From Coriobacteriaceae bacterium AM100-PB1-1D-6A (GTDB taxonomy: Bacteria; Actinomycetota; Coriobacteriia; Coriobacteriales; Coriobacteriaceae), in assembly GCA_027660625.1 (NCBI GenBank), contig JAQDNC010000001.1, positions 248,001 to 312,000 of the forward strand: DNA of 64,000 nt, in the 5' to 3' direction. Below the pieces are notes generated by a model, which saw only the letters and a list, made by a program, of their open reading frames with translations, had not been told where the DNA came from and did no database searches. The number at the start of each line of letters is the position of its first letter. Position 1 is the first letter of the stretch. Positions 1 to 7,896 of this stretch are shown piece after piece. A program made the translations under genes and the position numbers.

Positions 1-182
1 AGGCGCTCCCATCGAGGCCACTGTAAATCGACAATCCAAATCCGAGTTGCGCAACAATCAAATCAAAAACGCGTCAAGCAAAAGTCTCTACCGGGAAAGG
101 GCTCATATCAGCAAAGTGCAATTCAGACCCTCTCAAGTATGCATTTGCTGCACCTAATAGAAACGCGGCGACTCCTTAGTAG
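1..182. other. intergenic, no gene seen
   Basis: I see no coding signal on either strand between the window start and the large hairpin at 183. The short open frames here and across the hairpin are by-products of its symmetry. The upstream gene lies outside the window. Confidence 0.5.
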
Positions 183-315
183 CCACCGGCCGTGCGCAGG
201 GTTACCTCCCAAATCTTTCCGCAGGACGGAGGAGCCCCCGCCGCACGTAGTGCGCAGCGGGGGCTCCGACATGTCCGAGGACGATTTGGGAGGTAACCCT
301 GCGCGCGGCCGGTGG
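183..315. repeat. family G element, copy 1 (long hairpin with conserved core)
   Basis: This is an inverted repeat of about 133 bp. The outer arms (about 183-215 and 283-315) are complementary, with a few mismatches. The 75-bp core at 212-286 carries a GC-rich inner stem GCCCCCGC/GCGGGGGC and two internal-loop strands. The same core recurs, reverse-complemented, at 45076-45152 with different but again self-complementary arms. It lies upstream of ftsE. It could be a structured RNA, a transcription-stopping hairpin or a small mobile palindromic element. A candidate motif called Collinsella-1 has been published for this kind of organism; I cannot tell whether this is the same. Confidence 0.75.
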
Positions 316-413
316 GACCAAAACCCCGCCATGCTTCTTATGTGCAGCGAAGCTAATGCTGCTAAAATACAAAGCGCTCATGTAGTTTAAACGTACGACG
401 ATAAGGAGCACCA

Positions 414-1634
414 GTGGGTAACCACTTCCGTACCTCCGGTGCGGGCGATGACGCCCCCAAGACGCAGCCAGGCGCCGCGGGCACTCGTTTCGCCACCCCG
501 GATTCAGAGGATCAGCTGTTTAGCCCGATCCCCGCACAGCCGGCAGATCAGGCACAGCCGGCGTCAGATCCCTTTGCCTACAATCCCACCAATGATGTCG
601 AGCTTTCCGAGGCCGCGGGTTTTGAGCCCGTGCAGAAGGTGACCACCCGCGTGGATCAGCCCCAGGCGGACGCTGTCGCGCCGCAACCTGTCATGGCCGG
701 TATTCCCGACCCCATGGCTCCTGCGACTCCGGCGCCACAGCCTGCGCAGTCCGGTCTTTTTGCCGGTATTCCCGATCCTACGCAGCCCGCGGCTCCCGTA
801 GTCGAGAGCGATCAGGCCGCCGAGGTCGCAAGCCTCGACAATGCGCTCAACAATCCCGACTTTACGTCGGTGTTTGCGCCCATCGATCCGCAGGCCAGCC
901 GCAAGAAGATGGCCAAGCAGGCCGGTGTCGAGCCCGTCATCCTCATGGAGCACGTCACCAAAATCTACCCGGCACAGCCCAACAAGCCCGCGCTCGACGA
1001 CATCAACATCGAGATCTATCCTGGCGAGTTTGTCTTCCTGGTCGGTCACTCCGGCTCGGGTAAGACCACGCTGCTTTCGACGCTCAACCGCGACGTCAAG
1101 CCGACGAGCGGCCGCATTTTGGTCGCCGGCCAGGACCTCATGAAGATCAAGAACCGCAAAGTTCCGTTCTTGCGTCGCCAGATCGGTGCCGTGTTCCAGG
1201 ACTTTAAGCTCCTGCCGCAGAAGACCGCCTACGAAAACGTGGCGTTTGCCCTGCAGTGCATCGGCAAGCCCAAGGGCGTCATTCGCAGCCAGGTGCCCGA
1301 GGTGCTTCGCCTGGTCGGTCTGGCCGATCAGATGGACTCTCTGCCCGATCAGCTGTCCGGTGGCGAGCAGCAGCGTGTCGCCGTTGCCCGCGCTATGGTC
1401 AACCGTCCGCCGCTGCTTATTTGCGACGAGCCCACGGGCAACCTCGACCCCGCGATTTCGCTGGGCATCATGAAGCTGCTCGAGCGCATTAACCGTACCG
1501 GCACCACCGTGATCGTCGCCACGCACGACCGCGAGATGGTCGATAGCATGCACCGTCGCGTGATCGCCCTCGAGGGCGGCCACGTAATCCGCGACCAGGA
1601 GAGGGGAGGTTACGGTAACTATGGCACCAACTAA
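414..1634 (+). CDS. ftsE: cell division ATP-binding protein FtsE with long N-terminal extension
   Basis: ATPase of the FtsEX complex, which couples the divisome to peptidoglycan hydrolases at the inner face of the membrane. The ABC domain fills roughly residues 175-400: Walker A GHSGSGKT at 211-218, signature LSGGEQQR from about 314, Walker B with D338-E339. The protein has 406 residues against about 220-230 usual; the extra is a Pro/Ala/Gln-rich, probably disordered N-terminal 170 residues with two AGIPDP repeats. The GTG start at 414 follows AAGGAG at 403-408. The stop overlaps the ftsX start by 14 bp, so the two are translationally coupled. The product is clear; the role of the extension is unknown. 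Confidence 0.95.
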   Translation: MGNHFRTSGAGDDAPKTQPGAAGTRFATPDSEDQLFSPIPAQPADQAQPASDPFAYNPTNDVELSEAAGFEPVQKVTTRVDQPQADAVAPQPVMAGIPDPMAPATPAPQPAQSGLFAGIPDPTQPAAPVVESDQAAEVASLDNALNNPDFTSVFAPIDPQASRKKMAKQAGVEPVILMEHVTKIYPAQPNKPALDDINIEIYPGEFVFLVGHSGSGKTTLLSTLNRDVKPTSGRILVAGQDLMKIKNRKVPFLRRQIGAVFQDFKLLPQKTAYENVAFALQCIGKPKGVIRSQVPEVLRLVGLADQMDSLPDQLSGGEQQRVAVARAMVNRPPLLICDEPTGNLDPAISLGIMKLLERINRTGTTVIVATHDREMVDSMHRRVIALEGGHVIRDQERGGYGNYGTN

Positions 1635-2541
1635 CGTGGGCTATTCGCTCAAAGAGGCTATCAGCCACTTCTTCCGTAACTGGACCACCTCGCTCGGCGC
1701 CGTCATCACGATCTTCCTTTCGCTGTTTATCATCGGCCTGTTCATTATGGGTTCCGCGATGCTGAACTCCGTGATCGGCACCGTCGAGGATCAGGTTGTC
1801 ATCAATGCCTTCATTAGCGATGACGCCGATCAGGCAGACGTCCAGGCCTTTGAGGCCGAGCTCAAGACGTGGAGCAACGTCAAGTCCGTGACCTATAAGG
1901 ACAAGGACGACGCGCTGGCCGAGTACACGAGCAAGATGTCGGGCAACGCCGACGCCACCATGAGCGCGCTCGACGGCCAGAACCCGCTGCCCGCTTCGTT
2001 TGCGATTGAGATGGACGACCCGTCTCAGGTCGAGAGCACGGCCAAGAAGCTCAAGAAGAACGCCGACTTCCAGAAGATCGCGGACGACGGCGACGTCAAC
2101 GCGAGCGTGCTGTATGGCCAGGAGGAAGTGAGCCGCCTGTTCCAGGTGACCAACTACATCCGTATTGCCGCCGTGGTGCTCGTCGGTCTGCTGACCTTTA
2201 TCGCGTTCATCTTTATCAACAACACGATTCGCCTGTCCATTACGGCGCGTCGTCGCGAGATTGCGATTATGCGCCTGGTGGGCGCCAGCAACGGCTTCAT
2301 TCGCGGGCCGTTCATTACCGAAGGTGTGCTGCAGGCCATTCTGGGCTCGCTGCTTTCCATCGGTGTTTTGGAGCTGCTGCGCAATCTGATGATTCCGCGC
2401 CTGCAGGCGAGCGTCGGCTGGATGTCGTTTGCGCTGCCGATGCAGTACTATCTGGTGACCTACGCCGCACTGATTCTTGTCGGCGTGCTCATCGGCCTCT
2501 TTGGCTCTGCCATCGCCATGCGCCGTTATCTGCGCGTGTAA
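1621..2541 (+). CDS. ftsX: cell division protein FtsX
   Basis: Membrane partner of FtsE that passes ATP hydrolysis to extracellular peptidoglycan hydrolases. 306 residues with the FtsX layout: one membrane segment near residues 22-45, an external domain up to about 170, then three segments (about 177-200, 228-255 and 275-300). The segment after helix 2 contains the FtsX-typical charged stretch ARRREIAIMRLVGAS. It overlaps the end of ftsE, which fixes operon and order. No PcsB- or CwlO-like hydrolase follows; a terminator and repeat B1 come directly after. Confidence 0.95.
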   Translation: MAPTNVGYSLKEAISHFFRNWTTSLGAVITIFLSLFIIGLFIMGSAMLNSVIGTVEDQVVINAFISDDADQADVQAFEAELKTWSNVKSVTYKDKDDALAEYTSKMSGNADATMSALDGQNPLPASFAIEMDDPSQVESTAKKLKKNADFQKIADDGDVNASVLYGQEEVSRLFQVTNYIRIAAVVLVGLLTFIAFIFINNTIRLSITARRREIAIMRLVGASNGFIRGPFITEGVLQAILGSLLSIGVLELLRNLMIPRLQASVGWMSFALPMQYYLVTYAALILVGVLIGLFGSAIAMRRYLRV

Positions 2542-2564
2542 GCGCTGCGGATATGCCGTCTGCA

Positions 2565-2599
2565 ACGGGTCGTCCCTTTCTAGGGGCGGCCCGTTTTTT
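2565..2599 (+). terminator. intrinsic terminator of ftsEX
   Basis: GC-rich stem (AACGGGTCGTCCC pairing with GGGGCGGCCCGTT) followed by six T, 24 bp after the ftsX stop. Confidence 0.9.
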
Positions 2600-2682
2600 G
2601 ATCCCTAGGGGACGGAGGAAAACGGATCACTTAGGGGGTCGGTCGATTCGAGTGATCCGCAATCCTGCCGTCCCCTAGGGAT
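2600..2682. repeat. family B inverted repeat, copy B1
   Basis: Left arm starts GATCCCTAGGGGACGG, right arm ends CCGTCCCCTAGGGATC. Inner arms carry ACGGATCAC and GTGATCCGC, around a loop containing AGGGGGTCGGTC. It starts right at the T-run of the ftsX terminator. A full second copy is at 50539-50621, also abutting a terminator; half copies lie at 14353, 37742 and 38137. Confidence 0.85.
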
Positions 2683-2734
2683 CATTTGGGTAGACTCTTG
2701 GGGTGTAAACGGCTATCGATAGTAAGGAGGCGCC

Positions 2735-4870
2735 ATGGGGCGCAATAACAAACATAAGCGTAGCGCACGCAATAAACGCGGGCCGGTGCGCAGCGAGCGT
2801 CGCCCGAGCATGACTGGCCGCGTTCAGCTCCATGAGCACAGCGCTTATGTCGTGACCGACAACGGCGATTACAAGGTCATGGGTCGCGGTAAGCGTGAGA
2901 TTATGGACGGCGATACCGTGGCCGTAAGCATCAAGGCGGGACCGCGCGGCGATCGTCGTGCCGTGATCGAGGGCGTCATCGAGCGCGCCGCCATCAGCGT
3001 GGTGGGTACGTATCAGACGGCCGGCCCGCTTGGCGTGATCGAGCCGCTCGATTCGCGTCTCAAAGCCGATTTCTTTATTTTGCCCGAGGACACTTCGGCG
3101 GAGCGCCTGGGCGTGCATCCTGGCGATGTCGTCGTCGCACGCATTCTGGCCTACCCGACGCGCTTGGAGTCGGGCACGGTGACTCTTGAGCGCCGTATCG
3201 GCGGCGACGATGCGCCCGATCTGGGCGTCCAATATGTTATGGCGCGCTATGGCTATACCGACAGCTATCCCGAAGCGGCTCTGGCAGAGGCAGAGGCGCT
3301 TTCGCTCGATGTGGCTGCAGCGCTTAAAGACCCGCTTCGTCGTGACCTGCGCGATCGCTTTGTCATCACCATCGACCCGGTCGATGCGCGCGACTTTGAC
3401 GATGCCATCTCGCTCGAGCGCACGCCCGAGGGCGGCTATAAGCTGGGCGTACATATTGCCGATGTTTCGCACTATGTTGCCTGGGATGGGCATATCGACC
3501 TGGAGGCCCGCCATCGCACGACGTCGGTGTACCTTGCCGATCGCGTGCTCCCCATGCTGCCCGAACGCTTGTCGAACGATTTGTGCTCGCTGCGTCCTGA
3601 CGAGGACCGCTTGGCGTTTACCGTCGACATCGAGCTCGACGCGCAGGGCCGTGTGCGCCATTATGACCCCTATCCCAGTGTGATTCGCTCGCGTGTGCGT
3701 ATGGACTATGACGGTGCCGAGGCGCTGCTGGTGCGTGCCGGCGCAGTTGAGTATTCCGTGTTGGAGGGCGCTGCGGAGGATGTCGCTGCGGCCGAAGCCT
3801 CGCGCGAAAAAGCGCTCGAGCGCGGGCTTGCGTGCGAGGACACTGCTCACAGCTGTAACGTTGACCTGGCCGATTTCCTGGTCGCCGCAAACGAACTCGC
3901 GGAGCTTCGGCGTCGCATACGTCGCGCACGCGGTTCGGTCGACTTTGATACGGCCGAGATTCGCGCGCTGCTGGATGAGGACGGCGTGCCCGTGCAGATT
4001 GTGGCACGCGAGCGCTCCTGCGCAACCTCGCTTATCGAGGAGGCAATGCTGCTGGCTAACGAGTGCGTCGCCGAGTGGCTGGCCGACCGCGATATCGAGG
4101 CGTGCTATCGCGTGCACGATGACCCCAGCCCCGACAGTCTGCACGGTGCTGCTGCGGCGCTGGCGCAGCTCGGTATCATCGATGATCGCCGTGCGGCGGG
4201 CATTACCCTGGGAAGTCCAGACGAGTTGCAGGCGACGGTTGACGCTGCTGCCGGCACGGCTAACGCGCCACTCGTCAACACGCTCCTTTTGCGCAGTATG
4301 CAGCGTGCGTTGTATAAGCCTCGCAACGAGGGCCACTTTGCGCTCGCCGCGCCGTGCTACTGCCACTTTACAAGCCCCATTCGCCGTTATCCCGATCTGG
4401 TGGTGCATCGCGTACTCAAGCTGCAGCTGGCATACGAGCAGCTGGGTGGAAAAGACGCCTTGGTGCGTACGCCGAGGCTGATCGGAAAAGGCCGAGAGTC
4501 GCTTCCGCGCATCCTGCCGCAAATCTGCCGCGCGTGCAGCGATGCCGAGCGTGCGGCCGACGCTGCCAGCCATGCGACGCAAAAAATCAAGATTGCGCAG
4601 TACTACGAGGATCGCCTGGGCGAGCGCTATGCCGGAACGGTCTCATGGGTCAGCAGCATGGGGCTATTTGTGCGCCTTGATCTAACGCAGGTCGAGGGAC
4701 TGGTTTCCATTAAGAGTTTGGGTAACGAGTGGTTTGAGTTTGACGAGGACGCGCTCACGTTGACGGGTGCCGACACGGGGCGTCGTTTTGAGTTGGGGCA
4801 GCGCGTGATCATCGAGGTCTCGCGCGTCAACACGACTCGCGGACATTTGGACTTTAAGCTCATTCATTAA
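2735..4870 (+). CDS. rnr: ribonuclease R (RNB-family 3'-5' exoribonuclease)
   Basis: Processive 3'-to-5' exoribonuclease that degrades structured RNA and takes part in quality control with tmRNA-SmpB. 711 residues. Order: a basic N-terminal tail, cold-shock/OB region, RNB catalytic domain, and a C-terminal S1 domain (from about residue 629). The catalytic acidic motif DPVDARDFDD covers residues 214-223, with D214, D220, D222 and D223 as expected metal ligands; FTSPIRRYPDL is the conserved late RNB motif. The ATG at 2735 follows AAGGAGG at 2724-2730. In many bacteria rnr is next to smpB; here smpB is 8 kb away. Confidence 0.95.
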   Translation: MGRNNKHKRSARNKRGPVRSERRPSMTGRVQLHEHSAYVVTDNGDYKVMGRGKREIMDGDTVAVSIKAGPRGDRRAVIEGVIERAAISVVGTYQTAGPLGVIEPLDSRLKADFFILPEDTSAERLGVHPGDVVVARILAYPTRLESGTVTLERRIGGDDAPDLGVQYVMARYGYTDSYPEAALAEAEALSLDVAAALKDPLRRDLRDRFVITIDPVDARDFDDAISLERTPEGGYKLGVHIADVSHYVAWDGHIDLEARHRTTSVYLADRVLPMLPERLSNDLCSLRPDEDRLAFTVDIELDAQGRVRHYDPYPSVIRSRVRMDYDGAEALLVRAGAVEYSVLEGAAEDVAAAEASREKALERGLACEDTAHSCNVDLADFLVAANELAELRRRIRRARGSVDFDTAEIRALLDEDGVPVQIVARERSCATSLIEEAMLLANECVAEWLADRDIEACYRVHDDPSPDSLHGAAAALAQLGIIDDRRAAGITLGSPDELQATVDAAAGTANAPLVNTLLLRSMQRALYKPRNEGHFALAAPCYCHFTSPIRRYPDLVVHRVLKLQLAYEQLGGKDALVRTPRLIGKGRESLPRILPQICRACSDAERAADAASHATQKIKIAQYYEDRLGERYAGTVSWVSSMGLFVRLDLTQVEGLVSIKSLGNEWFEFDEDALTLTGADTGRRFELGQRVIIEVSRVNTTRGHLDFKLIH

Positions 4871-4898
4871 CCGGCACGGAGTGAGTATCGGCAGAGCG

Positions 4899-4931
4899 TA
4901 GAGGGCGGTCTTTCGGGGCCGCCCTCTTTGC
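4899..4931 (+). terminator. intrinsic terminator of rnr
   Basis: GAGGGCGG and CCGCCCTC stem with a short T-tract, 30 bp after the rnr stop. Confidence 0.75.
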
Positions 4932-4992
4932 GTGTCTCTTGATTACCCTGCCATGAGCTCGGCCTCTTCTTCATATGCTTTTGGGAGATAGG

Positions 4993-5027
4993 ACCTACCA
5001 AAACAAACCTGTCCCTATTTGGCAGGT
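4993..5027. repeat. imperfect inverted repeat (family F-like)
   Basis: ACCTACCAAA and TTTGGCAGGT pair with one mismatch around a loop holding AACCTGTCCC. Similar GGGACA/CCTGTCCC hairpins are at 26791 and 27359. It lies just ahead of the recombinase gene and covers the most upstream possible start codon (TTG 5019). Confidence 0.5.
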
Positions 5028-5048
5028 TTACGAGAGAGCGGGGATGTT

Positions 5049-5654
5049 GTGGCAACGGTGTACGGGTATGCGCGGGTGAGCTCGCGTGATCAAAATCTGA
5101 ATCGGCAGCTGGATGCGCTGGGTGCCTATGGCGTGGAACCGGCGAACATCTTTGCCGACCATGCGAGCGGTAAGGACTTTGATCGCCCTCGGTATCGGGA
5201 ACTGCTTCATGTCTTGGCTTCCGGTGACGTGTTGGTGGTGCTTTCCATCGATCGGCTGGGTCGAAACTACAGCGAGATACTCGAGGAATGGCGTCGTATA
5301 ACCAAGGAACTTGGTGCGGCCATCGTTGTGCTGGATATGCCGTTGCTCGATACGCGTGCGAGAGATTGCGGCGGATCGGATGTGACCAGCACGCTGATCG
5401 CCGATATCGTTTTGCAGCTGTTGAGTTACGTAGCGCAGGTGGAACGAGAGAACATCCACCGTCGTCAGGCGGAGGGAATCGCGGCGGCGCGGGCACGCGG
5501 CGTGCGTTTTGGTCGACCCCGCAAGCCGTGCCCTCCGCAATTTGAACGAGTGCGCGATATCTATGAGGCGGGCAATATTACCCGGAGTCAGGCGGCAAAG
5601 CGCCTAGGTGTGTGCGTGGGGACCTTCGATCGCTGGATGCGCGAGACGGAGTAG
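5049..5654 (+). CDS. serine recombinase / resolvase-invertase family protein
   Basis: Small serine recombinase: a resolvase domain at residues 4-150 and a C-terminal helix-turn-helix ending in RSQAAKRLGVCVGTFDRW. The catalytic serine is in YARVSSRDQN near the N-terminus, and the second conserved motif reads SIDRLGRNYSEI. Such proteins cut and rejoin DNA at short palindromic sites as resolvases, invertases or transposon integrases. The start is uncertain: GTG 5049 gives the usual short N-terminus, GTG 5058 is also possible, and an upstream TTG at 5019 lies in a hairpin. No transposase, inverted gene segment or terminal repeat is visible nearby, so its substrate is unknown. Confidence 0.85.
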   Translation: MATVYGYARVSSRDQNLNRQLDALGAYGVEPANIFADHASGKDFDRPRYRELLHVLASGDVLVVLSIDRLGRNYSEILEEWRRITKELGAAIVVLDMPLLDTRARDCGGSDVTSTLIADIVLQLLSYVAQVERENIHRRQAEGIAAARARGVRFGRPRKPCPPQFERVRDIYEAGNITRSQAAKRLGVCVGTFDRWMRETE

Positions 5655-6053
5655 GGGTGCCGGGGATGCGGGCTCAGCGACTACCGCCGCCTATCCCGAC
5701 CCGCTTGCCCCCGTTCGCATATGGATGGGCACCAACATCCGTCGTGTCGCCCATACCGTAGAGTTCTTCTTTGTTGGGCTGTTTGCCTCGTTGGCGGCGG
5801 TGTGCTTGGATAAGCGCATAACCTGTCCCATTGGCGCCCACGCGAGACGCTGTTAACAACCCTGTTACGAATAATGCGACCTTGATGAATCATTTTGTGT
5901 CGCGCGTATTTCCGAGCGGTCGGATTTGAGGGGCGAGTGGTAGAATGCCCGCCCTTTGTGCGCCATGATGCGGCACAATGTACCGTAAAAGCTGTTTATA
6001 TCCGGTACGAATCGTTCTTTGGTCTTTAATTCTTCTCAACGGAGGTGTTTGAG
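5655..6053. other. intergenic, possible regulatory site for the MurNAc cluster
   Basis: No gene is supported; the short frames on both strands at 5674-5893 have no ribosome-binding site. GTACCG at 5980-5985 and CGGTAC at 6003-6008 form an inverted repeat with a 17-bp spacer, about 45 bp before the regulator start. This could be its own operator, but the promoter is not clear. Confidence 0.35.
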
Positions 6054-6905
6054 ATGGCAAACGGATTGCTTTTAAGGCTTCGCGAGCGTGAGCTCAGCGC
6101 AAGTCCGGCGGAGCGCAATGTCATCGCATACGTGAGTGCTCATCCGCATGAGGTGGTCGGGCTGTCCGTCCGCGGTCTTGCCGATGCCACGTTCTCCTCG
6201 CCCTCGAGCATTTTGCGCTTTTGCAAGCGCTTGGGTTTTGCGGGCTACAAGGAGTTCCAGCGCGAACTGATTGCCGAGCTGGCGCTCTTGGGTGACAAGA
6301 AAGACGTGGCCCTCGAGGACATCTCCGTGGATGACAGCGTCGAACGTATCGTGGGGAAGGTGATGAAAAGCAACGTGCGCACGATCGAGGCGACGGCGCG
6401 AACACTCGATTACACCGTTTTGGAACGATGTGCAGCCTATCTTAAGCAGGCGCGCATGGTCAATCTGTTCGGTATTGGTGCTTCTCGCTTGGTTGCACAC
6501 GATCTGGCACAAAAGCTCATGCGTGTCGACAAGGAATGCCATCTGTACGATGACTGGCACGACCAACTCTTGTGCGCCAAGAACATGCACGAAGGCGATA
6601 TCGGCATTGCTTTTAGCTACTCGGGCTTAACGCAAGAAGTACTGGACTGCACCGCCGAGGCCCAACGCCACAACTGTCCCGTTGTGGCCGTGACCAAAGT
6701 AGATGGATCGTCCAAGCTTGCCACCATGGCCGATGCCGTGCTCGGCGTTGCTGCAAGCGAGCCCTTGGTCCGCAGCGGTGCCATGGCCTCGCGTATGGCT
6801 CAGCTTATGGTTGTCGATGCCCTCTACGCTGCTTACGTTGCGAGCGATTACGAACGGGCGACGCATGTCATCAAGCAAAACTACATCGAGAAACAGGAAA
6901 GATGA
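6054..6905 (+). CDS. MurR/RpiR-family transcriptional regulator
   Basis: 283-residue regulator with an N-terminal HTH_6 domain (about 1-80, including ADATFSSPSSILRFCKRLGF) and a C-terminal SIS sugar-phosphate binding domain (about 115-260, with the loop AFSYSGLTQEV). Members next to murQ sense MurNAc-6-phosphate and control its breakdown. ATG 6054 is chosen because GGAGG lies at 6041-6045; the earlier GTG at 6045 would overlap that site. The stop lies 10 bp before murQ, so the two are cotranscribed. MurR is the likely functional name, inferred from context. Confidence 0.9.
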   Translation: MANGLLLRLRERELSASPAERNVIAYVSAHPHEVVGLSVRGLADATFSSPSSILRFCKRLGFAGYKEFQRELIAELALLGDKKDVALEDISVDDSVERIVGKVMKSNVRTIEATARTLDYTVLERCAAYLKQARMVNLFGIGASRLVAHDLAQKLMRVDKECHLYDDWHDQLLCAKNMHEGDIGIAFSYSGLTQEVLDCTAEAQRHNCPVVAVTKVDGSSKLATMADAVLGVAASEPLVRSGAMASRMAQLMVVDALYAAYVASDYERATHVIKQNYIEKQER

Positions 6906-6915
6906 GGTGAACAAA

Positions 6916-7839
6916 ATGCTCGATTTAACAAAATTCACGACAGAACAGCGAAATCAAAAGTCAATGGACCTCGACACGATGACATCGCTGCAAATCGTCA
7001 CGACGATGAACGATGAGGATCTTCGCGCCGTCCAATCGGTCACGAAAGTGTTGCCCCAGGTTGCCACGGCAATCGACTGGGCTGCCGAGGCGCTCGAGCG
7101 CGGCGGACGCGTCTTTTATATGGGCGCGGGCACGAGCGGTCGTTTGGGCGTGCTCGACGCGTCGGAGTGCCCACCCACGTTTGGCGTATCGCCCGATCTG
7201 ATTGTCGGACTCATTGCCGGAGGCGAGAGGGCGTTTATCAAGGCTGTCGAAGGTGCCGAGGATAGCGAGGAACTTGGCGCGAGTGACCTGCGGGAACATG
7301 GGCTCTCCTCCAAGGATCTCGTCGTTGGTTTGGCGGCGAGCGGTCGTACCCCCTATGTGGTGGGCGGCCTCGCGTACGCCAAGGCAACCGGGTGCAGGAC
7401 CATTGCTATCGCCTGCAACCAGGGGTCGAGGATCGGGGAGGACGCAGATCTTGCCATAGAGCCCGTGCCCGGCCCCGAGGTGCTTACCGGCTCAACGAGG
7501 CTCAAGGCGGGAACGGTCCAAAAGCTCATTCTCAATATGATTTCGACCGGTGCCATGGTCAAGATTGGCAAGGTGTACCAAAACTTGATGGTCGATGTGC
7601 AGCAGACGAACGAGAAGCTGGTGGTGCGCGGCCAGAACATCGTGATGGAAGCGACCGGCTGCACACGCGAGCGCGCTGTTCGGGCACTTGCAGATGCCGG
7701 CGGCCACGTTAAAACCGCTATTGTCTCGGTGCTGCTGGGCTGCGATGCCGAGCAGGCTGCGGTGGCTCTTGAGCGGGCGCGCGGCCATGTCCGTGCTGCG
7801 GTGAGTGGCCATGAGAAGAGCAATGCCGATGCCCAATAG
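6916..7839 (+). CDS. murQ: N-acetylmuramic acid 6-phosphate etherase
   Basis: Cleaves the lactyl ether of MurNAc-6-phosphate to give GlcNAc-6-phosphate and D-lactate, feeding cell-wall sugar into amino-sugar metabolism. 307 residues, the normal length. The SIS fold is seen with MGAGTSGRLG (near 68-77) and the signature ASECPPTFG, whose glutamate is residue 84 and matches the catalytic position known in E. coli MurQ. The C-terminal part has the helical region with GCTRERAVRALADAGGHVK. The ATG at 6916 follows AGGTGA. It sits between the regulator and the PTS permease, an arrangement typical of MurNAc operons. Confidence 0.96.
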   Translation: MLDLTKFTTEQRNQKSMDLDTMTSLQIVTTMNDEDLRAVQSVTKVLPQVATAIDWAAEALERGGRVFYMGAGTSGRLGVLDASECPPTFGVSPDLIVGLIAGGERAFIKAVEGAEDSEELGASDLREHGLSSKDLVVGLAASGRTPYVVGGLAYAKATGCRTIAIACNQGSRIGEDADLAIEPVPGPEVLTGSTRLKAGTVQKLILNMISTGAMVKIGKVYQNLMVDVQQTNEKLVVRGQNIVMEATGCTRERAVRALADAGGHVKTAIVSVLLGCDAEQAAVALERARGHVRAAVSGHEKSNADAQ

Positions 7840-7896
7840 GTGCACGGCGTGAGCAGATATGACATCAAGAAGAGATACCCAATACAAGGAGGAGTT

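Noticed and set aside
564-1583. Long minus-strand open frame over ftsE
   Set aside because: It is a shadow of the ftsE codons, as are the long minus-strand frames over rnr, gltB, the helicase and dnaE. None has its own ribosome-binding site or sensible composition.
5674-5893. Small ORFs between the recombinase and the regulator
   Set aside because: No ribosome-binding site, overlapping frames on both strands, and no family resemblance.
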